NCBI GenBank assembly: GCA_025765615.1
Contig: JAIVFJ010000011.1
Span: 310,001 to 374,000, forward strand
From: Zopfochytrium polystomum
Taxonomy: Eukaryota > Chytridiomycota > Chytridiomycetes > Chytridiales > Chytridiaceae
Reading direction: 5' to 3'
DNA: 64,000 nucleotides
Shown here: one piece after another, positions 33,270 through 43,374 of the stretch
Position numbering within the stretch: the first letter of the stretch is position 1
Layout: each line of letters starts with the position of its first letter
Notes under the pieces: model-generated
Seen by the model: the letters and a program-made list of their open reading frames with translations, nothing else
What the model was told of the DNA's origin: nothing
Databases searched by the model: none
Position numbers and translations under genes: made by a program

Positions 33270-34969
33270 CTCACAAACACCTCTGTCATTTTACTAACAC
33301 CACCAAAGCATACCCCTGATGACAAAACAATTGCTGAAACACCAACTAGAGACCTACCACCTCAAGCGCCACCACCAGAACCACCACCACCAGAGCCTCC
33401 ACCTACACATGTGTGCAAATCACCATGCAGCCCTACGCGCAGCCCATCTCCAAAACATACTCAATCTGGACATCTATATTTAACCAGTGTCAAATGTCCA
33501 GACCTGGTAACACGCACTGAGGCCATGAGTGGAAAGTGGTCCAAAGAGTGGATAGCAGCAGAGCAGACAGAGATTGACGCTCTCAGAATGCTTGCAGCCT
33601 TCGAAGTCGTTGATCGACCCAAGAATGTCAATGTTGTGCAGAACAAATGGGTTTACAAGGTCAAGCTTCGACCGGACGGCAGCATTGAGCGCTTTCGCGC
33701 ACGACTAGTGGCGAAGGGCTTTACACAGCGTCGTGGCGTTGATTTCTGGAACACTCACTCTCCTGTTGTTCGCATCAATAGTCTACGATGGCTCCTTGCT
33801 ATGACAGCCTCAAACGGTTGGGACACAGCTATGATGGCTACCGTTCGGATGGCAAGGTCTGGCTTTTGCACAAAGCTGTCAACGGTATCAAGCAAGTGGG
33901 GCGTTGTTGGTACCAGGAACTCATTGGTCGTCTCAAATCTGCCGACTACCAACAAAGCGCAGCAGATCCGTGCATCCTCTTCAAGCGCACAAAGGAACGT
34001 ATTATTTTCATTGCTATCTATGTCGATGATATTTGTTTCTTTGGGCACACAGAGGAAATCACCTCTGCCATCAATTTGCTAAAATCCTTCTATAAGCTTA
34101 GTGAACTAGGTCATATCAAGACCGTACTGAATATGGAAGTTCATCGAACACCAACTGGCATCTACTTGCATCAACGAGCTTACACCAAAGAGTTACTCCA
34201 ACGCCATGCAGACCTAGTCAATGGAAAGAAGACAGCAGTAACTGCTCTCCCCAGTCCTCTCACTCTTCAACCTTGAGAAAATGATGAACCCACAGCAAAT
34301 CAACAGCTCTACCAAGCAATCCTTGGTGGCATCAACTATTTGGCAACACACACACGACAAAACTTGGCACCAGCAGTCTCATATCTTGGCGCCTTCAGCA
34401 AGGACCCAAGCAAATACCACTTGCAGATCCTCATTCGAGTCCTTCAATATATCAATGGTACACGTGAGTATGGTTTGCTTTATTCCAACACAGGGTCTGG
34501 AATTTTCGGCTACTCGGATGCTGCTCATGGAGTTCATGCTGATGGGAAATCACAACTTGGCTACTTCGTTTTGTTTGGAAATACCGCTATCAGCTGGGCA
34601 TCAACTCGCAGTCCTACAGTTATGCTGTCACCTCAGCAAGCAGAATACGTTGCAGTCTCAGAACTAGGACGAGAACTGGAGGCCATCTCACAACAGCACA
34701 CAGCACTTATGCTCCCATCCCCAACTCCTATTCCAATCTATACTGACAACCAAGGCGTTATCAATTTGAGCTCAAACGATCTCTACACTAATAGGTCAAA
34801 ACATATTCTGGTTAAGTATCACTATAACAGGGAACTGGTTGATCGACAAGTGATTCGACTGGAATGGATTCATGGTGGCGAGCAACCAGCAGATTATCTT
34901 ACAAAATCATTACCAGCTGCTTTAGGTGCTTACCATCTTAGTCATATTGGTCTTTGTCGTGTGCCTTAG
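33270..34969 (+). pseudogene. Copia-2 reverse transcriptase-RNase H, deleted and frameshifted
   Basis: A Pro-rich linker is followed by RT block 1 (VVQNKWVYKVKLRPDGSIERF, FRARLVAKGFTQ) up to TASNGWDT (about 33830). The next recognisable block is YDGYRSDGKVWLLHKAVNGIKQ in another frame. The stretch that should carry the first catalytic Asp (DVxxAFLxG) is missing. IYVDDICFFGHT (YVDD) is present at about 34015. A stop at 34276 and a frame change lead to the RNase H part (YSDAAHGVHADG, LSPQQAEYVAVSE, TDNQGVINL, PADYLTKSLP), which ends at the TAG at 34967-34969. Non-functional. Confidence 0.8.
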
Positions 34970-35253
34970 TTTCTGTCCCCTTTCTTTATTTGCATTGCAT
35001 TCTCTTTCTCCTTTCTCTTTCTTGCCCTTCTTCTTCTTCTGCATTGCTTCTTATATTCCTGCATTCAAGCTTCTTTGCTCTCCATCTACAAATTTCATAT
35101 GGGCATTCTTTTCTTATTGTTCTGCCACCTGGTGGCCAGTCATACCTGTTTATTGGTTTTCCTTAACCAGTGTACGGTTTCCTTACGTTGCCTATGGCGT
35201 AAGGTTTTCCTCCGTGCTGGCCCTTTTGCTCCTGCCCACAGCTTAGGGGGGAG
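34970..35253 (+). other. Copia-2 3' untranslated region and polypurine tract
   Basis: A T/C-rich segment ends in TTAGGGGGGAG directly before the TGTTAG of the right LTR, as expected for a plus-strand primer tract. Confidence 0.6.
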
Positions 35254-35497
35254 TGTTAGATTTTGGGTTTTTGCAGTAAGCAGCGTGCAGGAGCAACACC
35301 TCACACTGTGGAGCATGGGAGCACCAACTGTGATGAGCATTTGGTGCATTTTTTGTCACCTGGTCTTTGTCACAATTTTGTATAAAGCCAAACAGCATAT
35401 TGTACAATAGTCTCGCATCTCAGCTTCACCATCACAAGAGAGTAGTCCACCAGAGTAGTTCACCACCATCCACAAACAGCAGCTGTCATTTCTTCCA
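35254..35497 (+). repeat. Copia-2 right LTR (244 bp)
   Basis: TGTTAGATTTTGGG...CATTTCTTCCA, very similar to the left LTR. It is followed directly by LINE sequence. Confidence 0.85.
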
Positions 35498-36268
35498 TTT
35501 TCACACGCACACCTTTCCCATTCCTCACCTCCCGCGACTCCACTTTCAATCCAGCTCCCTTCACGAATCCCTGTTTTCAACCGATGGACGTGCCCCTCCT
35601 CCCTGCTGACCTTGCTCATACCCACCCATCCTTGACCTTTGACACTGATGGCTCCCTTCACAACGAGGGCTTCATGGCTGGATCTGTTGTTTGCCTTGAG
35701 CTTTGAATTTTCTTTTGCCCTCCCTCCACTCACTGCCTCTTCCACAACTGCTGAAAGTGCTGCTCACCTTGCTCCCCTCACTATCACTGCAAAGCTTCCC
35801 CTGCCCCTGACTTTTCGCTTGACAATCTTGGAGTGGTTCACACCTTTGAAAAACTCTTCCCCTCAAACTCCTTTAATCCCCATCCGCACAGCAAGCTCAA
35901 CACACCTCCTCTCTCTGATTCCCTCCATCGTCAGTTGCACACCACTTCCCACTCCACCCTTTGGGCGTGCATTGCAGCCACTCTACAATCTTGGATTGTC
36001 CCCCTCCACAAGTTTCCTGGGTTCGTGGACACAATGGAGACGCTGGCAACAAACGAGCAGACAAGCTGGCATCATCTGTACCTCAACTTCCAACCCAACC
36101 CCGTCACCAATCCTCTCACAACAGATCCCTCCAGACACTGCTTCATCTCAAATACCCAGTCTTGGGCCAACCTCGACGACAACTGCATCTCCTCATGGGT
36201 CTTTCTCACCATTTTGCTCTTCTGACCACCTCAGCCTTTGCCCACATCGCCCACAACCCTGACCTAGT
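35498..36268 (+). pseudogene. LINE (non-LTR) RNase H domain, 5' part of split relic
   Basis: The frame starting about 35584 gives LTFDTDGSLHNEGFMAGS (RNase H first Asp box). A later frame gives VSWVRGHNGDAGNKRADKLA at about 36015-36075 (the RNase H C-terminal His/Asp box), followed by a Leu-rich tail. At least one frame change lies between. RNase H of this type sits downstream of the RT in LINE ORF2. It is interrupted at 36268 by element A and resumes at 37844. The RT part is not in the window. Confidence 0.7.
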
Positions 36269-37839
36269 TGTGAGACTATGCTCTAACTCCTCACCTGGGG
36301 CTATAGGTGGAAACTAGAGCCTGGACCTAAATACCAAACCTGACTAATGAAAAGGGGCAAAAGGAGGGTGTCTAGGGGCACTAGTCAGGAAAGTGTATTT
36401 GGAGTCTTAAAAAGCCCAAGAAAAACACAAATCTCTAACACAAAAGAGGGGTTTCTCACACCAAAGCATGAAACAGACACAATCACAACAGAAAGCATAA
36501 TCCTCTGGTGCAAGACACAGAAGGGTTTCATCTGGGGCACAAGGCCAAAGCCAAGTTAAACCAGAGTCAGAACCGACTGAATCAGTAAGACCGACTGAAT
36601 TGGTAAGGGGAGTGACAAGCCACTACAACCCATCAAAAGAAACAACAAAAGAAATGAACAACAAGTCAAACCCTGAGTTGGAGGGGGTTGGAGAGACAAA
36701 GGGCAGACACAAGGAACAGTTAGTGTGCAGAGGTGCCTGTTGAACCAGATCAGAACTGTTTTCCACTTAACAGAATCTGACACAACTTGTCTCACTCCAA
36801 GGAGAGTGTTCCAACTCAATCTGTTATGAATCACCCTCTGGAAACCTCTGGAACCTTCTAGAACGTTCCTTCATGGAACCTTGTGGAACCTTCTGGAACC
36901 TTCTTTGCTTTCCTGACTTGTCTTGTTGTCATTGGTATCATTGGTATCATTGTACTACTAATTGCTCTTTCTGGAACTTTCTTTGAGTCTTGACAAGGAA
37001 GACTCTCAAAAGGTATAAAAGGGGGATGGGGGACCTGTCCCATCCCTCAAGTGAATTATTGTTTCCAATACAATCATCACTCCTCTCAGTTCCTTGTCTG
37101 CCTTGTCCTGTCCTGCCCTGTTCCTGACACCCCAGCACATGTACTTGTCGAAAAGAAAGAAAACACTGGCAGTTTAACAAACAAATAAATAAAAGATAAA
37201 ACAGTAAAAACAGGAAAAACAGGATAAACTACTAATTGAAAAATAAGTAAAAATCATCAACGAAGAAAGGAGAAAAAACCCTATGATCTCATTCCCTTTC
37301 ATGAGGCCTTTCATCATGGTAGCTTATACAGCAGCTCTGTGTTAGCTTTGTGTACACCTGGACTCTGTACTTCTACCCACTGAAGCACATCATCCTAATC
37401 CATTTCCAAAAGTGAGGGGAGCAAGGCTTAGTCATTGTGCAGAACTTAGCATTTCTGCATCATTCACTCAGCGACTGCCAGCATGTCTCAAACTTAGCAC
37501 CTTTCCCATCAAAGGGAGCACTCTACACCACAGCTAGAGGGCCTCTTGCCAGTAGTGCAGAGCGGCCTGAGCCATTCAGCAGCAACTTAGTCCGTAATAA
37601 TAACATGAATAATATACATGGCTGCGGCTAAGAGACAGTGCAAATCTCAGTGGTTTGGCTTGCAGGGACAATAATAATCCATGAAAATAATAAGAAACGG
37701 GGTCCAGCTGTGTGTTACGTCACTTTTGTGAAACGTTGTTTGGTTGAGTCAAATTGATAATCCACACAAGTTATCAGTTAAAAAAGCGGGGTACACTCTT
37801 TTATTTGAGGTCGCAGGCTCAACAGCCTGTCGTCTCACA
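36269..37839 (+). mobile_element. Element A, copy 2, with TAGT target duplication
   Basis: Ends TGTGAGAC and GTCTCACA form a perfect 8-bp inverted repeat starting TG and ending CA. They are flanked by the direct repeat TAGT (36265-36268 and 37840-37843). It aligns inverted to 6716-8660. It has no protein-coding capacity. It contains a nested LTR-like unit (36822-37129) that replaces about 0.7 kb present in copy 1. Interruption of the LINE proves it is a mobile insertion. Confidence 0.7.
36822..37129 (+). mobile_element. LTR-like unit with TATA box, inside element A copy 2
   Basis: A 308-bp unit TGTTATGAATC...TGTTCCTGACA with TG...CA ends and a promoter-like TATAAAA at 37014-37020. It has several short GGAACCTT direct repeats in its first 130 bp. 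The downstream third recurs at 1004-1213. No clean target duplication remains, and the flanking element A sequence has a deletion here. Confidence 0.55.
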
Positions 37840-37843
37840 TAGT

Positions 37844-38520
37844 TCATTGGAAAGCCACGTTTCTCGTTCTCCACTCTGGTATTAAACACTCTTTCCACTT
37901 TGGCAGCCCCCTGGCTCTGCTCGTTGCAAGTACCTACTCCAAATCCTCAGCAACACTCTTGCCCACCCAAAAACTTCTACACCAATGACACCCTCAAGTC
38001 CACCCCAATGGCCTCTGTCGTCAATGTCACTACACTTTGGAAACCACAGAGCATGTCTTGCAATGCCCTGCAGCTGCTTGCGCTATTACCATGATTCGCA
38101 ATACCTTTGCTGAAACTCTTTCCTCCTCTGTTCCTCCTGCACCTCACAGTTGCTCTCCTCTCCAATCCCATCCCATTTACTGGCTCTCCCAACCTGCATT
38201 TCTTTGTGATCATCAATCTTGTATCAATTTTTCCTCCCTCCTTCGTGGCTTCATTCCCCAATCCTTTTGTCACACCTTATTCTCACATGATAACCCTGCC
38301 GCCTCTGTCCTTAAAACCCTTGTCACCACTTTCCATCAGCTTCTTCTTGACACCCATCAACTCATTTGGATTCCCCGTTGCAACAACACTGTCTCTTGGG
38401 AGAAGTCATAGTCCCACAAGCCGTCTGAAAAGCGCTCCAAACCCCACAGATCCCCTCTTTCTCTTCCCACCAGCCCCTTTGGGGCTGGAACAAATAAAAT
38501 AAAATAAAAAAGGGCTGGAA
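37844..38520 (+). pseudogene. LINE relic, C-terminal zinc-motif part
   Basis: The frame starting at 38016 reads CRQCHYTLETTEHVLQCPA, a Cx2C...Hx4C knuckle typical of the segment after RNase H in fungal LINE ORF2, and continues to DTHQLIWIPRCNN near 38390. It picks up where the RNase H relic stopped at 36268. A (TAAAA)n-like run (AAATAAAATAAAATAAAA) at about 38492-38539 may be the LINE 3' tail. Confidence 0.65.
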
Positions 38521-39302
38521 CAAATAAAATAAAATAAAAAAGCAACATCAAAGTGCTGGAACGAAATCTGTCAACCCCAAAGCTTCCTGGGTGGAAGTAT
38601 ATGTTACATTCATCATATTCTGCGCCAGTTTTTTCGATAATACTGTACAAACTTCGTGTTCCTCAATGATAGGATAATAACTCAAATCTTTTTGACTTCC
38701 ACCACAAAAAAAAAAAACGATTTTAAGGTATAATTTCCAACCCCCAGAGGCGTTATACATTCTGTGAACAGTCGACTCTGAGTGAGTGAGTGGAAGGAGT
38801 GAATGAAGTGGAGATGTGTGTTTGTGGGTGGTCCTTCTCCCCAACTTGGAGAGAAAGAGAAAAACTCTGTTACGAATGATTGATACATAATGATGAATGC
38901 ATGCTGTAATAGTAGCTAGGCAAGCGTGACTGGCACAGGGTAAAAACCTCTCCTATATTATCTGCTTGAGCAGAGGACGAGGAAAACTATTAACACTGGG
39001 TTTCCGTTCCATGAGAATGATAACTGACAGTCACAATAGGCTCAGGTCCATCTTGTGCCTCTTGCTGCTAACCAGTCAGTTCCTTCTAACAGATTCAATA
39101 CATGTCGAAAAGAACAGCAAGCATTCAACTACTTCTTCCCACTTTCAAGGTCAGCACGCTCCCAATTTGAGATTTCAACCGGCAGTTGAAAAGCACCTGC
39201 CCGTTCTAAAAGTTGTCAACATTGATGAATGCAGAACGTCCAAGTAGGACCGAACACGGAAGCCACCACAAGGGAGAGACTGAAAGAATTTGCTATGATG
39301 GC
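38521..39302. other. Intergenic; possible truncated secreted-protein frame
   Basis: A frame at 38966-39247 (+) has a basic start, a hydrophobic run SILCLLLLTSQFLL like a signal peptide, then a short hydrophilic stretch. It ends 56 bp before an LTR relic and I do not recognise it. It may be the first exon of a gene broken by that insertion, or chance. Nothing else is seen. Confidence 0.3.
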
Positions 39303-39519
39303 TGATTGATGGATTCGGCTGCTGTGGTGATGGGTGGAGTACACTACTGAAGGTGGTGGTGGTGGGAGGTTGATCTTGGCTTCTGTCAGTCTTGTGTTTG
39401 TCTTTATACAAAACTGTTACAAGGACCATCACTTGCAAAATGCTGCAAGTCATCCTTGCAGAGCAGTATCAGGTCAAAGCTCCTGCACACTGCTTACACC
39501 AAAAGACCCAAAACTAACA
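39303..39519 (-). mobile_element. Solo LTR relic, copia-2-related subfamily (copy 2)
   Basis: Nearly identical to 6413-6627; the main difference is a GA insertion near the TGTTAG end. TG...CA ends when read on the minus strand. No matching flanks. Confidence 0.65.
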
Positions 39520-40117
39520 GAGACAAGGACTGAGTACAGTGTGGCTCTTGTCACCCAAAACTTATTTCACGCTAACTTCTCTCATTTCCTTTTTTTTTTT
39601 CCCCATCAAAACACAGTGATGTCGAGCCCAAGGACAGAGAACGGCCAGCCTATGGCAGCTGCGGTCCAAAGTTGCTTGCAATCCCAGGGTCACCAACCTC
39701 AGAAACCATGGGACTGTGTTGTAATAACTACTGTGAACATGTACAGCATCCTTTAATGTCTTTTTACACAGAGAATCAGTAAATCCCCTGAGTGTTGGGT
39801 GATGTGTTCCAGGAGAAAGCATCATACTATTCATCACTGGTAACTAGCTCATAATATAGTTGTCTCATTCTTATTCTTAATTTTTTTTTTCTTTCTTCTT
39901 CTTTATAAGTGCAGACTTCGGTCAGGGATGGTAGGTATGTGTTCTGTTGCGTATGACTTGCTTCTGTGACAATTTTAACTGATCCTCTTTCTCTTTCGTT
40001 TCCCTTTTCTTTTTCATTTTTTCATTTTTCTTATTTTTTTTTTCGACATGTGCTTTTTGTCTTTGTTGGGGTCCTTGTCACTCGTCTTCAACGGTTGGCA
40101 AGGAACTGTTTTAGAAA
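39520..40117 (+). other. Upstream region and leader of RED/IK
   Basis: Contains several T-runs (39588-39600, 39881-39890, 40034-40043). An in-frame TAG (40112-40114) lies just before the split start codon of RED/IK. No separate gene is recognised. Confidence 0.45.
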
Positions 40118-42247
40118 ATGTAAGCCCATTCACGCGACAGCCTGGCCTCTCTGACTTACCGTCGCCATCAGGTCACTAAGCCAGGACGACTTCCGAAAGC
40201 TGCTGGCTACACCTCGCGCCGTCACAGCAAGTGCACCTAAAAAGAAAGCAGCTGGCCCGCCGCCGTGAGTGGATGTCGTTTTTTATCCTTTCATGGTTGT
40301 GGCTTACGAGTAGACTCGATTCAGGCAGACACCGAAACCGAACGTTGAGCTCGCGAAACCAGAGGTCCCAAAGAAAAAGAAGAAAGAGTTGAGCTGAGCA
40401 GGCTTCACAGATTGACTCCGAACTGACTGAAACAAGTATGCGCAATACAGGTGGCGTCGTCCAGATCATGGAGAGGAAGCCCCGCAGATTCGCGATCGTG
40501 CCAAAGAGCGGAGGGAGGGCATCAACCCGGATTATGAAGACTCTGAGGCCATCCTGGACCGATTGACAGCTTTGTACGCGCTCGAGTGCAAATTCCTCAA
40601 AGCTAATTGGTATTGGTAATGACACGATTCTCCGTCGCAGAGCAAGCCAGGCAGCGGATGAATCGGAGTCTGCAAGGCAGACGAAGGCAGCAGTGTACCA
40701 GCAGAGCAAGTATCTAGGCGGCGACGTAAAGCACACCCACCTAGTCAAAGGACTGGACTTCGCACTTCTGAAGAAAGTGCGGAACGAAATAGGGAAAGCG
40801 GAAGAGGAAGAGTAAGTGAAATCATCGTAGAACCTCTTCACGCACTGCCATTCCTTTTTAACCCGGCCACCCACTGACGATAATCCAAGGGCCGATGATG
40901 AACGCTTGGAAGAGGTATTCGAGAAGGACTACGAAGAGACTGAGTCGAAGGTCGAGTCCGAGTTTGCATCGAGAATCTGCAAGATCGCTCTCGAAAAACC
41001 AGTTCGACCCGTCCGGAACGACCTTTTTATACCTGGTCGCATGGCATTCGTTTGGGATATTGCCAATGCCACGACCACGTTAGGAACCGACCCGTTTATA
41101 CCAACGACAGTGATTCGAAGTCGATCAGACTTGAAAGAGGACTCAAGGAATGCCGTTTCGGATTCAAGCATTGTCATTGACAAAATATCGCAGTTGATTT
41201 CTTCCGTTCGATTTGGCAAGAAGAGGGAAAGCGATGCCGGGGAGATGAAGAAACTCAAGAGGAAAGGAAGAGAGGAGCAAGTTGCGGAACCTGTTCTTCC
41301 AGCCGGTCCACCATTGGCTGACGACGAAGAGTGAGTGTTTGGCTTTAGTGCGCTTCGATCAATGACTATATTTTTCCAGTATTTTTGCAGATGCTGGACG
41401 CGACTACGTCCTCGAAGTGAAGGAACGCGCCAGCCGAGATACTGAGTTCAATTTGATCTCTTCAGCAAAAGTCTACTTCGTCACCATGGGCGAGGACGTC
41501 CTGGCTGAAGCTGAAAAGGCGCTGGAGAAGGAGCGCGAGGACGCAAAAGTCGCTTCCACCGCCTATAATCGATCGCCATCTGGCCACATGGACACCGGAA
41601 GGTCGTCCTCCGCGGAGACGCTGCTTCAACACGGGGTTGCAATGCTTAATACTCTTCAGGGGGCCGGAACCGCAGAAAAAGTAGTTGCGAAGTCAGCCAA
41701 AGTATCAGCCGCAGTTTCTGATGGCAAGGGTTTTGCTTTTGGGAGGAGGGGTGTGGTTGCTTACGGCGAGGAGGAAATGGAGATGGAGTATCAATCAGAC
41801 GAAGGCGGGGACGATGAGCCGAATCTGGACCAGGTTGATTTGGGGTCTAAAGCGAACAAGAGGCGTCAGTTGACTCGTTTTGATTTTGAAACGGAGGAGG
41901 AATTTGTGCGATACAAAGAGTCGCAAGTTCACATGCCGAAAGCAGCATTCCTTGTAAGACGACCAGAGTTATTCTTTTGGATTAGCGCTAAAAAAGACAA
42001 TTATTTGCAGTACGGCGTGAAAAGCGCAGACGGGCGTAAGAAAATTGGAGGCGACTTGCGAAACAAGGAGGCGGCAAAATTGAACAAAGAAATGCAGCAG
42101 CTGGACAAGATGATGACGGAGAAGTACGGGCAGAGCCTCAAGGGCTTTGGCGGTGGTGGAGGCAAACGGGGTGAGAGCGGAGGCGCAGGGGCGAGTGGCG
42201 GAGAGGGTGGGGACCACTCTGCTCCCAGCAAAAAAAGAAAAATTTGA
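40118..42247 (+). CDS. IK: RED/IK-family spliceosomal protein
   Basis: Eight coding pieces: 40118-40119, 40172-40264, 40325-40387, 40451-40573, 40641-40811, 40890-41330, 41380-41953 and 42011-42247. They total 1,704 nt and encode 567 residues. Motifs in family order: LSQDDFRKLLATPRA (N-terminal), IRDRAKERREGINPDYEDSE, SKYLGGDVKHTHLVKGLDFALL, LFIPGRMAFVWDI, and the C-termin al RFDFETEEEFVRYKES, KAAF, YGVKSADGRKK. RED (IK, SMU-2) is a nuclear component of the spliceosomal B complex, partner of SMU1. Intron 1 splits the ATG (AT|G). The intron at 41954-42010 is 57 nt and has no in-frame stop, so retention would add 19 residues. The exon 3/4 boundary (40387/40451) has an alternative. A Gly-rich tail ends in a KKRK-type basic signal. 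Confidence 0.88.
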
Positions 42248-42299
42248 GATCTTGACGTGTCTCCCACTGCAACTTCCCTCGCTTTCAGTCCGAAGAGCA

Positions 42300-43325
42300 A
42301 TGAGGTTCACAGTGCCCAATAATCCCTACAAAATCCTTAAGGCCGCTCGAGCGAGATTACCCGCTCAGTCGCAGAAGAGCCCGGCTTGGATGAATGCTCT
42401 AGCGAAGTTCCCGCCTGGTCCCTTTCCAATGCGTCAGGTGGTTCCCTCCGAGGTTGGGCAGTTCATCAGCCCAGGAGCAGTGGAGCGCTTCGCACACGAT
42501 CAGGAGCTGGCCTCGCGAAACCCGCACAGGAGCAAACGTCCCCGGATGAATCCGCATCCTCTTGCCGTATCGTCAAAGCCACCACTTATCGTTTACCCGG
42601 AAGACAAGTTACGTGAACGATTCTACTCTGAGCACCCATTCGAAATGACACGCCCCAAGTCTGTGCTGGAAACCGAGGAAGGACTTGAGGGTCGAAAGAC
42701 GATGAAAGAGTCTCTCAACGATAACTGGACAAATGTTTCTGGCGAAGAGTAGGTTTAGTTATACGGTTGTCTGAAGTAAACCACATTTTATTTTGCAGTG
42801 TTGTTCGTCGAGCCCAATTCCTCATGACAGCGGAGGGCGGAGGTCACAAGGAAGAAACAGCGTACAACCTTGCGTTAGCGTTGTTCTACCGTGTTCGATC
42901 AGAGGAGGAGCGTATGGCAGAAGTGGAGCGCTTCCGAAAAAAGGAGCAGTTGAAGCGGGCAGCTGCCGTTTCGGGGACGACGGCGGAGACAACGGGCGAA
43001 AGACAGGGACCGGCCGTGACTTCTCCAAATGCCCCAGACGAATCGGAAGACGAGCACTTCGAAATTAAGTGGTTCCGTGAAAGGGAAACTGAAGAGATCG
43101 AAGAGGGTGTCCGATTTGCGAAGGAGGTTCAAAGCAGGTAAGGAGCTCACAACGATGCACTTCTTGCCACTGCCGTGTGCTCAACCGGCGCATTTGGTTC
43201 ACTCCTCCCGCGTACAACACAGAATCGACCAGCGCCAGAAGGTACAAAGTGAGGTTGCTCAGTTCGAAGCCCGCAATCGGAGCCAGGCAGCATCGGCAGC
43301 ATCGGGGAGCCCCAGCAAGCCGTGA
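42300..43325 (+). CDS. RSM25: Mitochondrial small-subunit ribosomal protein mS23
   Basis: Exons 42300-42748, 42799-43137 and 43223-43325 (introns 50 and 85 nt) give 296 residues. Family features: an N-terminal VxNNPYKILKAAR, then the block KLRERFYSEHPFEMTRPKSV, and after intron 1 VVRRAQFLMTAEGG...AYNLALALFYRVRSEEE, as in fungal Rsm25/mS23. It is a structural protein of the mitochondrial 28S/37S subunit. The basic N-terminus could act in mitochondrial import. The start lies 52 bp after the RED/IK stop. The C-terminal tail is Ser/Ala-rich and less conserved. Confidence 0.8.
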
Positions 43326-43374
43326 GCATGCAATAAGTAGAAAGAAATAATAATAAAAATAATAATAAAAAAAC

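Larger units (their letters stand above)
28538..35497 (+). mobile_element. Copia-2: decayed Ty1/copia retrotransposon
   Basis: LTRs of 246 bp (28538-28783) and 244 bp (35254-35497), both TGTTAG...TTTC(T)CA, bracket gag, PR-INT and RT-RNase H in Ty1/copia order. The LTR pair differs by only a handful of substitutions and small indels. A purine tract AGGGGGGAG lies right before the right LTR. The flanking 5-mers (CAATC left, TTTTC right) do not match, so the two ends probably no longer belong to one insertion event. Coding regions carry frameshifts, a stop, an RT deletion and a foreign insert. Confidence 0.85.

Noticed and set aside
40176..40874. Long minus-strand frame opposite RED/IK
   Set aside because: It is antisense to clearly conserved RED exons and crosses their introns; it has no family match.
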